From Streptomyces sp. B1I3 (GTDB lineage: Bacteria; Actinomycetota; Actinomycetes; Streptomycetales; Streptomycetaceae): DNA of 64,000 bases. Below, in pieces: positions 34,629 through 43,084 of this stretch. Under the pieces are notes generated by a model. The model made no database searches. It saw only the letters and a program-made list of their open reading frames with translations, and was not told where the DNA came from. The stretch covers positions 1,550,001-1,614,000 of the forward strand of contig NZ_JAUSYD010000001.1 of the NCBI RefSeq assembly GCF_030816615.1, written 5' to 3'. A program made the position numbers and the translations under genes. Position 1 is the stretch's first letter, and each line of letters opens with the position of its first letter.

Positions 34629-35465
34629 TCAGACCCCGGCCCGCAGCGCGTCCAGTACCCGTTGCGCCGTCGCCGCGTCCCGCGCCGCCGTGAACGGCAG
34701 GTCGTTGCCGCCGGTGATGCGGTACAGGTCACCGGTGAGGGTGGACTGGGTGCCGCCCGCCTCGGTGACCAGGAGCAGGCCCGCCGCATGGTCCCAGGCG
34801 AACTCCCAGTTGAAGGCGACCGCGTCCTGCGCACCACTGGCCACGGCGAGGTACTCGAGCCCCGCCGAGCCGCACGCGCGGGCGTCGATGCCCTCGGTGT
34901 GCAGGCCGAGCAGGGCGCGCTTCTGCGCGTCGGAGGTGTAGTCGGGGTGGGACATCGCCACCTTGAGCACGGCGCCGGGCGCGGGCGAGCCGCTCCGCAG
35001 CGGCCTGCCGTTGAGCGTGGCGCCCCTGCCCCGTACGGCGACGGCCCACTCGCCCAGTACCGGGGCGTACGTCCACGAGGCGAACACCTCGCCGTGGTGG
35101 GCGAGGGCCACCAGGGTGCAGAAGCCGGGCTCGCCGTGGACGAACTGGCGGGTGCCGTCGACCGGATCGACGATCCATACGGGGGCGTCCCCGCCCAGGG
35201 CCTCGTACACCGCCGGGTCGGCGTGCACCGCTTCCTCGCCCACGACGACCGAGCCGGGCAGCAGCCTGGTCAGGGAGGCCGTGAGGTGCTCCTCGGCCAG
35301 CCGGTCGGCGGCGGTGACGAGGTCGTGGGGGCCGCTCTTCTCGACGATCTCGTGCGCGGCGAGCTGCTGGTAGCGCGGCAGGATCTCGTCGGCGACCGCG
35401 GCGCGCACCGCCGCCTCGACCTCGGTCAGGTGTCCGCCGCTCTCGGCAAGGAAGTCATCGATCAT
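34629..35465 (-). CDS. Inositol-monophosphatase family phosphatase
   Basis: The 278-residue protein has all family motifs: VVGEEA (~75), WIVDPVDGTRQFVHG (~97-111, metal ligands) and WDHAAGLLLVTEAGG (~222-236). Such enzymes dephosphorylate inositol phosphate, histidinol phosphate, PAP or fructose-bisphosphate; the substrate is not decided here. ATG 35465 is directly upstream of the conserved helix. Confidence 0.9.
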   Translation of the reverse strand: MIDDFLAESGGHLTEVEAAVRAAVADEILPRYQQLAAHEIVEKSGPHDLVTAADRLAEEHLTASLTRLLPGSVVVGEEAVHADPAVYEALGGDAPVWIVDPVDGTRQFVHGEPGFCTLVALAHHGEVFASWTYAPVLGEWAVAVRGRGATLNGRPLRSGSPAPGAVLKVAMSHPDYTSDAQKRALLGLHTEGIDARACGSAGLEYLAVASGAQDAVAFNWEFAWDHAAGLLLVTEAGGTQSTLTGDLYRITGGNDLPFTAARDAATAQRVLDALRAGV

Positions 35466-35510
35466 GCTTCCAGCTAAGCACGGTCCGCCGCCCGGCCTCC
35501 CGAGGGGTTG

Positions 35511-36020
35511 TCAGCGGCCGACGGCGTACCCCTGCATGCCGCGCGGGTTGGCGGCCGCCGACAGCACGCCCGTCCCGGGGTCGCGGGCGACGGCGCTCAG
35601 CCGGCCCTCGGACCAGGGTTCGCCGACCACCACGTCGTGCCCGCGGCGGCGCAGTTCCTCGACGATCCGCGGGTCCGTCCGCTCCTCGGCGCTCACGCCG
35701 CCGGGGCGCATGCCTCGCGGATGGAAGGAACTGGGGAAACTGTCGTTGTGCCAGTTGACGGCGTCGATGGCGCCCTGCAGGTCGTAACCTCCGCGTACCT
35801 TCGGACGCAGGGCGACGGCAAGGAAGAAGTGCAGCTGCCACTGGTCCTGCTGTTCACCGCCGGGGGTACCGAACGCCAGCACCGGCACCCCGTCGCGGAG
35901 CGCCGGGGACGGGGTGAGCGTCGTGCGGGGGCGACGGCCCGGGGTGAGGGTGTCGGGCAGCCCTTCCTCCAGAGCGTCGAACGCTCCCGGTACGGCGGCG
36001 GCGAGCGGGCCCGTGCCGGG
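35511..36020 (-). pseudogene. Gamma-glutamyltransferase remnant, 5'-truncated
   Basis: Only the last ~165 residues of a gamma-glutamyltransferase are present: LEEGLPDTLTPGRRPRTTLT, then FGTPGGEQQDQWQLHFFLAV, and an end in AANPRGMQGYAVGR. Full enzymes have ~580-600 residues, and the autocatalytic Thr that splits the precursor lies upstream of this part. Before LEEGLPDT the frame loses similarity, and it ends at the next gene region. No start codon or ribosome site fits. Most likely a decaying relic left by a deletion. Confidence 0.8.
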
Positions 36021-36185
36021 AACCAGGCGGAGGCGGCCGCCGGGGCCCCGGGCCCTGTCGCACGTCTCTCCGGCGCCCCCCTGCGCGCCCCCTATTCCCT
36101 CCACCGGCCCTTCTCATGCCCGGACGCACCGGGTGAGGTCGGCGAAACCCGGGGAATAAGTGGCGACAGACGATGGGAGGTTGCC

Positions 36186-37397
36186 ATGCATGGCAGAGAC
36201 TTGGAACTGGGTGAGCTCCTGGCCGCCGCGGAATCCGCGCCGCCCGGGGAGTCCGTCGGGGTACTCGCGGACGACCTGCGCAAGCGCTTCGGGGCGGAAC
36301 GGGTGTCGTTCCTGTTCGCCGATCTCATGGGGCAGCGGCTGCTGCGCCTGACCGCACCCGACGAGGGTGACAGGGCGGACGCCGCGGAGCAGATCGATCT
36401 GCAGGGCAGCGTCTACGAAACGGTTCTCCGGAGCCAGCGCCAGCGTGTGGAACCGGAAGGTCAGGGCGGGCAGCGGGTGATCTCGCCGGTCACCAACCGC
36501 GGCGACTGCATCGGTGTGCTGGAGGTGACGCTGCAGTACGCCGACGAGGGCGTACTCGGGCAGATCAGCGACGCGGCCCACGCGCTGGCCTACATCATCG
36601 TCACGGACAGCCGCTTCACCGACCTCTACCACGCCGGCCGGCGGACGACCCGGACCAGCCTGGCCGCCGAGATCCAGCACCAGCTGCTCCCTTCGGCCTC
36701 CTGCTGCGAGGCCCCCCAGTTCACCCTCGCGGCCGGCCTGATCCCGGCCGACGACATCGGCGGCGACACCTACGACTACACGCTCGACCGGGACACGCTT
36801 CACCTCTCCATCACCGACGCCATGGGCCACGACACCGACTCCGCCCTGCTGGCGACCCTGGTCACGGGTGCGTTGCGCGGCGCCCGCCGCACCGGGTGCG
36901 ACGCGCTCCATCAGGCCCGCCGCGCCCATGAGGCCCTGTTGACCCACAGTCGCGGGCTGGTCACCGGGCAACTGCTGTGCGTCCGGCTCGAGACGGGCAC
37001 CTGTGAACTGGTCAACGCGGGCCATCCCTGGCCTCTGCGCCTGCGGGCCGGCGCAACCGAGGTCGAGGAGGTCGAGCTCGCCGTCAACCTGCCGTTCGGC
37101 GTGGCGGCGCCCACCTCGTACCAGCTGCAGGAGGTCCAGCTGAACCCCGGCGACCGACTGGTCCTGCTCACCGACGGAATGCAGGAACGCGGTGCCGCGG
37201 ATGTCGACCTGGCCTCCGTCGTGCGCGACACCCGCACCTCGCATCCCCGGGAGGCGGTTCGCGCCATGACGACAGCGGTACTGACTGCCTGCCGCGGCAA
37301 CCTCAAGGACGACGCCACGGTCCTCATACTGGACTGGCACGGGCCCGCCCGGCGCGATGCCCGGCGCGATGCCCCGCCGGGGCCGGCCTGGCGATGA
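36186..37397 (+). CDS. GAF-SpoIIE (PP2C-type) serine phosphatase
   Basis: The 403-residue protein starts at ATG 36186 with GGGAGG just upstream. Residues ~1-145 form a GAF-like sensor. Residues ~160-390 are a SpoIIE/RsbU phosphatase: AAEIQHQLLPS, IGGDTYDY (metal-binding Asp, ~200), DAMGHDTDSA (~220), LVNAGHPWPL (~280), LLTDGMQERG (~333) and DDATVLIL near the end. Streptomycetes have many such enzymes acting on anti-sigma-factor antagonists in stress and development. Partner unknown. A repeated RRDA occurs at the C-terminus. Confidence 0.92.
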   Translation: MHGRDLELGELLAAAESAPPGESVGVLADDLRKRFGAERVSFLFADLMGQRLLRLTAPDEGDRADAAEQIDLQGSVYETVLRSQRQRVEPEGQGGQRVISPVTNRGDCIGVLEVTLQYADEGVLGQISDAAHALAYIIVTDSRFTDLYHAGRRTTRTSLAAEIQHQLLPSASCCEAPQFTLAAGLIPADDIGGDTYDYTLDRDTLHLSITDAMGHDTDSALLATLVTGALRGARRTGCDALHQARRAHEALLTHSRGLVTGQLLCVRLETGTCELVNAGHPWPLRLRAGATEVEEVELAVNLPFGVAAPTSYQLQEVQLNPGDRLVLLTDGMQERGAADVDLASVVRDTRTSHPREAVRAMTTAVLTACRGNLKDDATVLILDWHGPARRDARRDAPPGPAWR

Positions 37398-37705
37398 AAC
37401 GCCCGCCCTCCTTCCGTACGGTCGCGCGACGACACGGCGCAGCGGGCCGTGGAGCACCGGACACGGCCGGCCCGATCGACGCGGCACCCGCTCGGTCCCT
37501 CGTCCCGTAGCTCCGCAGCCCCAGCCCCACAGCCTCGCAGCCCCGTGCACCCTGCGTACGGAGCCACCCATTGCACGCGTGGAGGGGCCTCGGTGGCATA
37601 CCGCCACCGAGGCCCCTCCGAGGAACTGCTTCACCATCCGCGCCGCGGCGGGACCCTGCACCAGGCGCAGGCCGTCGCACGGACTCCGCCCGCGCCGGGG
37701 CGCGG
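37398..37705. other. Intergenic region with one terminator
   Basis: No supported gene. The only clear structure is the hairpin at 37581-37619. Confidence 0.4.
37581..37619. terminator. Perfect 17-bp hairpin terminator
   Basis: Arms 37581-37597 and 37603-37619 are exact reverse complements (GGAGGGGCCTCGGTGGC on the left) with loop ATACC. It lies between the phosphatase gene and the convergent CsbD gene. Confidence 0.85.
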
Positions 37706-37867
37706 TCAACGCCGCACGCTCTCCTTGGCGTCGCGGGCCTTGCCGCGGGTCTCCAGTGCGGCTCCCTTGGCAGCGGTGGTCTCGTCGCCCATCGCGTGGG
37801 CCACCTTCCTCACGGCCTTCCCGACAACCTGCTCGGTCTTGGCCTTGGCCTTCTCTCCGGCGCTCAT
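37706..37867 (-). CDS. CsbD-family stress protein
   Basis: The 53-residue protein (MSAGEKAKAKTEQVVGKAVR start, KGAALETRGKARDAKESVRR end) matches CsbD proteins: small, highly charged, helical, often sigma-B-type stress-induced. ATG 37867 has AAGGA 6 nt before it; an upstream ATG at 37891 would add eight residues but fits the family less well. Confidence 0.85.
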   Translation of the reverse strand: MSAGEKAKAKTEQVVGKAVRKVAHAMGDETTAAKGAALETRGKARDAKESVRR

Positions 37868-38142
37868 GTCGGTCCTTTCGTAGGTGCTCATGGATGCGCC
37901 TGCCCCTGGCCCCAGAGTGGAAACACGGGGGCATCGCAGTGGCCGTGGCCGAGTCGGCTGTCAGGGGGCCGCGCCGCACGTCCGTGTCACCGGCCTTCCG
38001 GCGAACCGGTGAACATCCGCGCCACACTCCCGGGCAACGGCGTGCCGTCCGGCCGGGGTGCTTGGGTGCGAGTGCATGGGTTCACGTGCCCGGGCTCACG
38101 TCGGGCAGCGCATCGGACAGCCGGGGAAGGAAAAGGATCAAC

Positions 38143-38400
38143 ATGGACAGGAACGCGCTCATCGAGGCAACCGTCCGCAAGGCGGGCGGGGACGCCGGTC
38201 AGGTGTCCGCCCAGCACGTCGAGCAGATCCTGGACGCGCTGTTCGGCACGGTGGACCGCCCCGGAACGATCGCCGAGGGGCTCCGGGACGGTGAAACGGT
38301 CTCGATCATGGGATTCGGGGATTTCCACCTCGAAGGGGCCCGGCCCGCTCTGCGTCCGGGCCGGGCCCTCAACGAGTTCGTCGACGGTACGGTCGGCTGA
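38143..38400 (+). CDS. HU-like small DNA-binding protein
   Basis: The 85-residue protein resembles HU/IHF: MDRNALIEATVRKAGGDA, a helical dimer region, then VSIMGFGDFHL matching the HU GFGxF strand. The arm and C-terminus are short (HU is ~93 or more), and the flexible basic arm is poor in Lys/Arg. It may be a divergent HU that binds DNA weakly or a partner protein. It sits in a group of stress-type genes. Confidence 0.75.
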   Translation: MDRNALIEATVRKAGGDAGQVSAQHVEQILDALFGTVDRPGTIAEGLRDGETVSIMGFGDFHLEGARPALRPGRALNEFVDGTVG

Positions 38401-38540
38401 GACGACCCACGGTCGGCCTGGACGACGTACGGTGACGGCGACCTGACACGGCGTACGGCCGACGTGTGCGGCGTGATGCGGCGTGATGCGGCGTACGACC
38501 CGTCGGCACGGCCGGGGCGCGGGCGCACCGCCCCCCGCTG

Positions 38541-38882
38541 TCACTTCTCCGGATCGTGGCCCCAGTTCATGAGGGAGTGACGCCACCGCGTGTCGGTGAC
38601 GTCCCCTTTCGGCCGCTGCTTCCCGTGCCGGTGCACATAGCCGACGACCTTGCGCATGTGCGCGACGTCGTCGTCGGTCAGGTCCGCCTTCTCGGTGCGC
38701 AGCAGTTCGACGATCCGGCGGCCCGACGCGTGTCCCACGCTCTCACCCGAGCCGTCGGACTGCCCCGCGCCGCGCGACTCGTCCGTGTCCAGCCACTTCT
38801 CCATCTCGCCGGCCGTCATGTTCACGGCCTCGCCGAAGCGCCGCACGCTCTCCTCGCGGTCCGCGTCACGGCCACCGGTCAC
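38541..38882 (-). CDS. DUF3140 protein
   Basis: The 113-residue protein contains the hallmarks of DUF3140: VNMTAGEMEKWLDTDES, GHASGRRIVELLR, DDVAHMRKVVGYVHRH and WRHSLMNWGHDP. Function is unknown; it is often next to DUF2945 genes, as here. GTG 38882 overlaps the stop of the upstream DUF2945 gene (GTGA), showing translational coupling. Confidence 0.88.
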   Translation of the reverse strand: MTGGRDADREESVRRFGEAVNMTAGEMEKWLDTDESRGAGQSDGSGESVGHASGRRIVELLRTEKADLTDDDVAHMRKVVGYVHRHGKQRPKGDVTDTRWRHSLMNWGHDPEK

Positions 38883-39106
38883 GACTTCTTGCCCTCCTTG
38901 TGCAGGGAGCCCGGCTTGTGTACGGCGTGAGCACCCGACTTGTCGCTCTCGACCTCGTACTGCGGGTCGTCCTTCGACGCGTCGACCGTGCGTCCGGCCG
39001 CCTCGGTCCGCTCGGTGATCTTCTTGCGCACCGTGCCCGGGACGTCCTGTCCGTGGCTGCTCCACGTGACGTCGTCGCCCTTGTCCAGCTTCTTGTCCTC
39101 GGCCAT
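38879..39106 (-). CDS. DUF2945 (HVA1/TUDOR-like) protein
   Basis: The 75-residue protein (KLDKGDDVTWSSHGQDVPGT, then VRKKITERTEAAGRTVDASK, YEVESDKSGAHAVHKPG) is a DUF2945 member, related to the hypervirulence-associated TUDOR domain. GGAAGGG precedes ATG 39106. Coupled with DUF3140. Function is not established. Confidence 0.88.
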   Translation of the reverse strand: MAEDKKLDKGDDVTWSSHGQDVPGTVRKKITERTEAAGRTVDASKDDPQYEVESDKSGAHAVHKPGSLHKEGKKS

Positions 39107-39255
39107 GGGGGTGCCCTTCCTCTCGATCGGAGCCGCCGTACGGTCGGCGGGCGGGGGCCGCACATTCCATGATGAAGGCGGACATCACATCGGTCATCCG
39201 CAGCCGTGCGGACGGCGGAGGGACTGCGGGAGCGGAGGGACTGCGGGCAGCAACG

Positions 39256-39291
39256 GGACACCTCCCCGGGCTGCGGACCGGGGAGGTGTCC
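39256..39291. terminator. Perfect 14-bp hairpin terminator of the sugar operon
   Basis: GGACACCTCCCCGG (39256-39269) pairs exactly with 39278-39291 around an 8-nt loop. It starts 22 bp after the GH2 stop on the minus strand. Confidence 0.85.
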
Positions 39292-39312
39292 TCCGTGGCC
39301 GGGCGTACGCCG

Positions 39313-41154
39313 TTAGGCGCCGCCCTCCTCGACGGCCTTGTCGGCCTCGATGGCCGCCGGGCGCGTCTGCGCGGCGCGGATGCGTTCGATGTCCAGCTTG
39401 GTGCCCCGGTCGAAGCGGTAGACGCCGTTCTGCTCCTGGAAGACGTCGGTCAGCTGCGTGTAGCAGTAACCGAACATGTTCGGGTCCTGCAGGAGTACGC
39501 CGGTCAGGCCTTCGAAGCGTGCGTGGAACTCCTCCTCGTCGCGTACGCGCTCGCCGTAACCCCACGAGGCGGTGCGGTCCTCGCCGGACTGGGCTGCCGC
39601 CGCCTCGGGGTCCCACCAGATGCCACCGAACTCACTGACGAAGTAGGGCTGGCCACGGTAGGGCTGCGAGTAGGCGGCACCGTTCTCGTAGGCGTTGACG
39701 AACGGCTCGTCCTTGGCGAGGCCGGCCATCAGCTGCCGGAAGGCGGCCGGATCCTGCTCGTAGTTGTGGGCGTCGTAGATGTCGGTCTCGGCGACCCGGT
39801 GGGCGTAACCGGAGGCGTCGATGACCGGCCGGGTGGTGTCCATCGCCTTCGTGGCGAGGAACATCGCCCGGGTCACGGAGTCGAGCTGCGTGATCCGGTC
39901 GTGCAGCTTCTGGTACGTCTCGTTGAGCGGGCACCACCCGATGACGGAGGGGTGCGAGTAGTCACGCTCCAGGGCTTCGAGCCACTGGCCGGTGTACGAG
40001 GCGTCCGGCTGCTGGTTGTCTCCCGAGGAGCCGCCGGTCTCGCAGCCCCAGTCGCCGAACTCGCCCCAGACCAGGTAGCCGAGGCGGTCGGCGTGGTAGA
40101 GGAAGCGCTCCTCGAAGACCTTCTGGTGGAGCCGGGCCCCGTTGAAGCCGGCTGCCATGGCGATCTCGATGTCGTGGACCAGCGCCTCGTCGCTCGGGGC
40201 GGTCATCAGCCCGTCGGGGTACCAGCCCTGGTCGAGTACGAGCCGCTGGAAGACGGGCCGTCCGTTCAGGGTGACGGCCTTGCCCCGCAGGCCGACGGCG
40301 CGCAGTCCCGCGTAGCTCTCGGCGCTGTCGACCACCTCGCCCGACCCGTCGAGCAGTTCCAGCCGCAGGCCGTACAGGTGCGGGCTCCCGGGCCCCCACT
40401 CGTGTCGCCTGCCGTCCGGTACGGGCAGGTGGAGCCGGGGTGCGAGGTCGAGGTCGGCGCGTACCTCCGCGCGGCAGACCTCACCGTCGCCGTCGGAGAG
40501 GACGGCGCGCACCCGGTGGCCGGGGCGGTTGCCGGACAAGGGCAGTTCCAGGTGGAAGGCGGACCCGCCGAGGTCGGGTGTGATGCGGGGACGACGCATG
40601 TGGAGGTCGGGGACGGGCTCCAGCCAGACCGTCTGCCAGATCCCCGTGACGCGTGTGTAGTTGCAGTCGTGGTTGGCGTACTGGACGGCCTGCTTGCCGC
40701 GGGCCTGCGGGCCGGAGCGGGAGTCGCGGGCCCGGACGGTGAGGGTGACCTCCTCACCGGGGCCGGCGACGTCCCCGAGGTCGGCGGTGAAGGGGGTGAA
40801 CCCGCCGCGGTGGCGTGCCACTTCGACGCCGTTGGCCCAGACGGTCGTGTCGTGGTCGACGGCGCCGAAGTGGAGCAGTACACGGCGTCCGGCCCATGCG
40901 GAGGGCAGGGTGAGGACCCGCCGGTACCAGACGGCTTCGAGGAAGTCGGTGTCCCCGATGCCCGACAGTTCCGACTCGGGCGGGAAGGGTACGAGGATCT
41001 CCCGGTCCAGGTCGCGGCCGAGGAGACCGCGTTCCAGGCCACTGTCTCCCTGGTCGGTCTCGAACTGCCAGGCGCCGTTGAGGCTGAGCCAGTCGCGACG
41101 GACGAACTGCGGTCGCGGGTACTCGGGACGGGGCAGGGCGGGGGTGGGCAACAC
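39313..41154 (-). CDS. Glycoside hydrolase family 2 enzyme (beta-galactosidase/glucuronidase-like)
   Basis: The 613-residue enzyme starts at GTG 41154 with GGAG close upstream. Residues ~1-185 are the sugar-binding jelly roll (SLNGAWQFETD, ANGVEVARHRGGF), ~190-270 an Ig-like domain, ~275-600 the TIM barrel. The acid/base Glu lies in GWCPLNETY (~402) and the nucleophile Glu in YFVSEFGGIWWD (~504). No signal peptide, so it cleaves oligosaccharides taken up by the ABC genes upstream in the operon. It is shorter than E. coli LacZ and closer in plan to compact GH2 glycosidases. Sugar specificity is not decided. Confidence 0.88.
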   Translation of the reverse strand: MLPTPALPRPEYPRPQFVRRDWLSLNGAWQFETDQGDSGLERGLLGRDLDREILVPFPPESELSGIGDTDFLEAVWYRRVLTLPSAWAGRRVLLHFGAVDHDTTVWANGVEVARHRGGFTPFTADLGDVAGPGEEVTLTVRARDSRSGPQARGKQAVQYANHDCNYTRVTGIWQTVWLEPVPDLHMRRPRITPDLGGSAFHLELPLSGNRPGHRVRAVLSDGDGEVCRAEVRADLDLAPRLHLPVPDGRRHEWGPGSPHLYGLRLELLDGSGEVVDSAESYAGLRAVGLRGKAVTLNGRPVFQRLVLDQGWYPDGLMTAPSDEALVHDIEIAMAAGFNGARLHQKVFEERFLYHADRLGYLVWGEFGDWGCETGGSSGDNQQPDASYTGQWLEALERDYSHPSVIGWCPLNETYQKLHDRITQLDSVTRAMFLATKAMDTTRPVIDASGYAHRVAETDIYDAHNYEQDPAAFRQLMAGLAKDEPFVNAYENGAAYSQPYRGQPYFVSEFGGIWWDPEAAAAQSGEDRTASWGYGERVRDEEEFHARFEGLTGVLLQDPNMFGYCYTQLTDVFQEQNGVYRFDRGTKLDIERIRAAQTRPAAIEADKAVEEGGA

Positions 41155-41207
41155 ATGCTCCAGTGAGTGAGGGGTTCGTGGTGAGCGCGGAGGGGCGGGC
41201 GCGGAGG

Positions 41208-42107
41208 TCAGGAGCCGCCGAGTCCTGTCGTGGCCACCGAGCTGACGATGCGCCGCTGGAAGAGGAGGAACACCACGATCAGCGGGAGTGCCGCCAGCAG
41301 CGCGGAGGCCATGGACTGCGCGTACTGGATGCCGTAGGCGTCCTTGACGGTGGCCAGACCCACGGGCAGCGTCATCAGGTCGGGGTCGTTGGTGACGATG
41401 AAGGGCCACATGAAGTTGTTCCAGGCCCCGATGAAGACGAAGATCGACACGGCGGCCACGATCGGCCGGGACAGCGGCAGCACGATCGACAGGAACACCC
41501 TGATCTCGGACGCGCCGTCGATCCGGGCCGCCTCCTCGAGTTCCCTGGGGACGCCGTCGAAGAACCGCTTGAGGATGAACACCATCATCGGCGCGACCAC
41601 TTGGGGCAGGATCACCGCCGCGTAGGTGTCCACCATGTCGAAGAGGAGCATCTGCTCGAACAGGGGCACGACGAGCAGTTGCGGCGGGACCATGACGGCC
41701 GCGACGGTGACGGCGAGGAGGACCTTGCGGCCGCGGAAGGTGCCCCGCGCGAAGCCGTACGCGGCCAGGGTCGAGACGACCACGGTGATCAGGGTGACGA
41801 GGCCCGCGACGAGGAAACTGTTGAAGGCCCACAGGAGCACGTTGCCGCGCTCCAGGATCTGCTCGTAGGACCCGAGGGTGAGGTCGCCCTTGAACGGGGA
41901 GAGGCCGGGGGTGGCCACGTCCTGTTCGCTCTGGAAGGACGTGGCGACGGACCAGACGAACGGCAGGAGCCAGACCGCCGCGAGGACGCACAGCGCGGTG
42001 GCTGCCAGGACGCGCGGCAGCCGTCCGTGACCGAGGAGCAGCGGCGAACCGGCCGCTTCACGGGGTGCCCGGCGGCGTGGGCCGAGTGAGGGTGCGGTGG
42101 CGGACAC
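41208..42107 (-). CDS. Sugar ABC transporter permease, MalG type
   Basis: The 299-residue protein has six membrane segments and the EAA coupling motif (ELEEAARIDGASEIRVFLSI, ~200-220), as in carbohydrate-uptake CUT1 permeases. GTG 42107 is preceded by AGGAGG 7 nt away, within the end of the other permease gene (2-bp gap). It forms the channel with the MalF-type partner. The ATPase is not encoded here, so a shared MsiK-type ATPase is likely, as in other Streptomyces CUT1 systems. Confidence 0.93.
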   Translation of the reverse strand: MSATAPSLGPRRRAPREAAGSPLLLGHGRLPRVLAATALCVLAAVWLLPFVWSVATSFQSEQDVATPGLSPFKGDLTLGSYEQILERGNVLLWAFNSFLVAGLVTLITVVVSTLAAYGFARGTFRGRKVLLAVTVAAVMVPPQLLVVPLFEQMLLFDMVDTYAAVILPQVVAPMMVFILKRFFDGVPRELEEAARIDGASEIRVFLSIVLPLSRPIVAAVSIFVFIGAWNNFMWPFIVTNDPDLMTLPVGLATVKDAYGIQYAQSMASALLAALPLIVVFLLFQRRIVSSVATTGLGGS

Positions 42108-42109
42108 GG

Positions 42110-43060
42110 TCAGTCCTCCTGGCGGAAGAAGCGGAGCTGCGCGACGGAGACGATGATCACGAGCGCGAAGAAGAGGTAGGAGACGGCGGAGGCGTAGCCC
42201 AGCCGGTAGCCGGTGAACCCGACGTCGTAGACGTATTCGAGGATGGGCCGGGTCGAACCGTTGGGTCCGCCCTTGGTGAGGATGTAGATCTGGTCGAAGA
42301 CCTTGAGCGAGGCGAGGACCTGCAACATCCCCACCAGCACCGTCGTCCTGCGCAGTTGGGGCAGGGTGACGGACCACAGCCGCCGCCAGGCTCCCGCGCC
42401 GTCGAGCGCGGCGGCCTCGTCCAGGGCCGGGGGGAGGGCCTGGAGCGCGGCGAGGTAGAGGAGGAAGTTGAAGCCGACCGTCCACCAGACGGTCAGTGCG
42501 GCCACGGACCACATCGCGACCGCCTCGTCGGAGAGCCAGCCCACGGGCTCCATGCCGAGGGAGGTCAGCAGCTGGTTGCCGAGGCCGATGTCGGGCTGGT
42601 ACAGCCACGTCCAGATGAGGGTGACCACCGTCACCGGCAGCAGGTACGGCGCGAAGAAGGCGAGCCGCCACACCCACTGGCCGGCCAGTCCGCTGTGGAC
42701 GAGCAGCGCCATCGCCAGGGCGAGCAGGACCAGCGGTACGCAGGAGATGAGGGTGAAGACGACCGTGTTGCCGAGGCTGCTCCACACGTCGGGATCGCCG
42801 AAGGCCTCGGTGTAGTTGGCGAAGCCGACGAAGCTCGTCTCCCGTAGCGCGAGTGAGGCGTCGGTCAGGCTCATCCACAGCCCCTGGACCACGGGCCAGA
42901 CGAGGAAGAGGGCGAAGACGACCAGGAAGGGCAGGACGAAGATCAGGCCGTTGCCGGTCGCGGCGCGGGCTCCCGTCCGTGCGGCGCGGCGGGTTCGGCC
43001 GGTGCCGGAAACGGGTGTGCCGGCAGGCGCGTCGGCACCCGGAGGTGCGGTGGTGGTCAC
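42110..43060 (-). CDS. Sugar ABC transporter permease, MalF type
   Basis: The 316-residue protein has six predicted helices after a ~40-residue Ala/Thr/Arg-rich cytoplasmic tail and an EAA-type loop (LDEAAALDGAGAWRRLWSVT, ~204-223). It pairs with the downstream permease. It lies 24 bp after the binding-protein gene. Confidence 0.93.
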   Translation of the reverse strand: MTTTAPPGADAPAGTPVSGTGRTRRAARTGARAATGNGLIFVLPFLVVFALFLVWPVVQGLWMSLTDASLALRETSFVGFANYTEAFGDPDVWSSLGNTVVFTLISCVPLVLLALAMALLVHSGLAGQWVWRLAFFAPYLLPVTVVTLIWTWLYQPDIGLGNQLLTSLGMEPVGWLSDEAVAMWSVAALTVWWTVGFNFLLYLAALQALPPALDEAAALDGAGAWRRLWSVTLPQLRRTTVLVGMLQVLASLKVFDQIYILTKGGPNGSTRPILEYVYDVGFTGYRLGYASAVSYLFFALVIIVSVAQLRFFRQED

Positions 43061-43084
43061 GTCGGTAACTCCTTCTGGTCTCGG

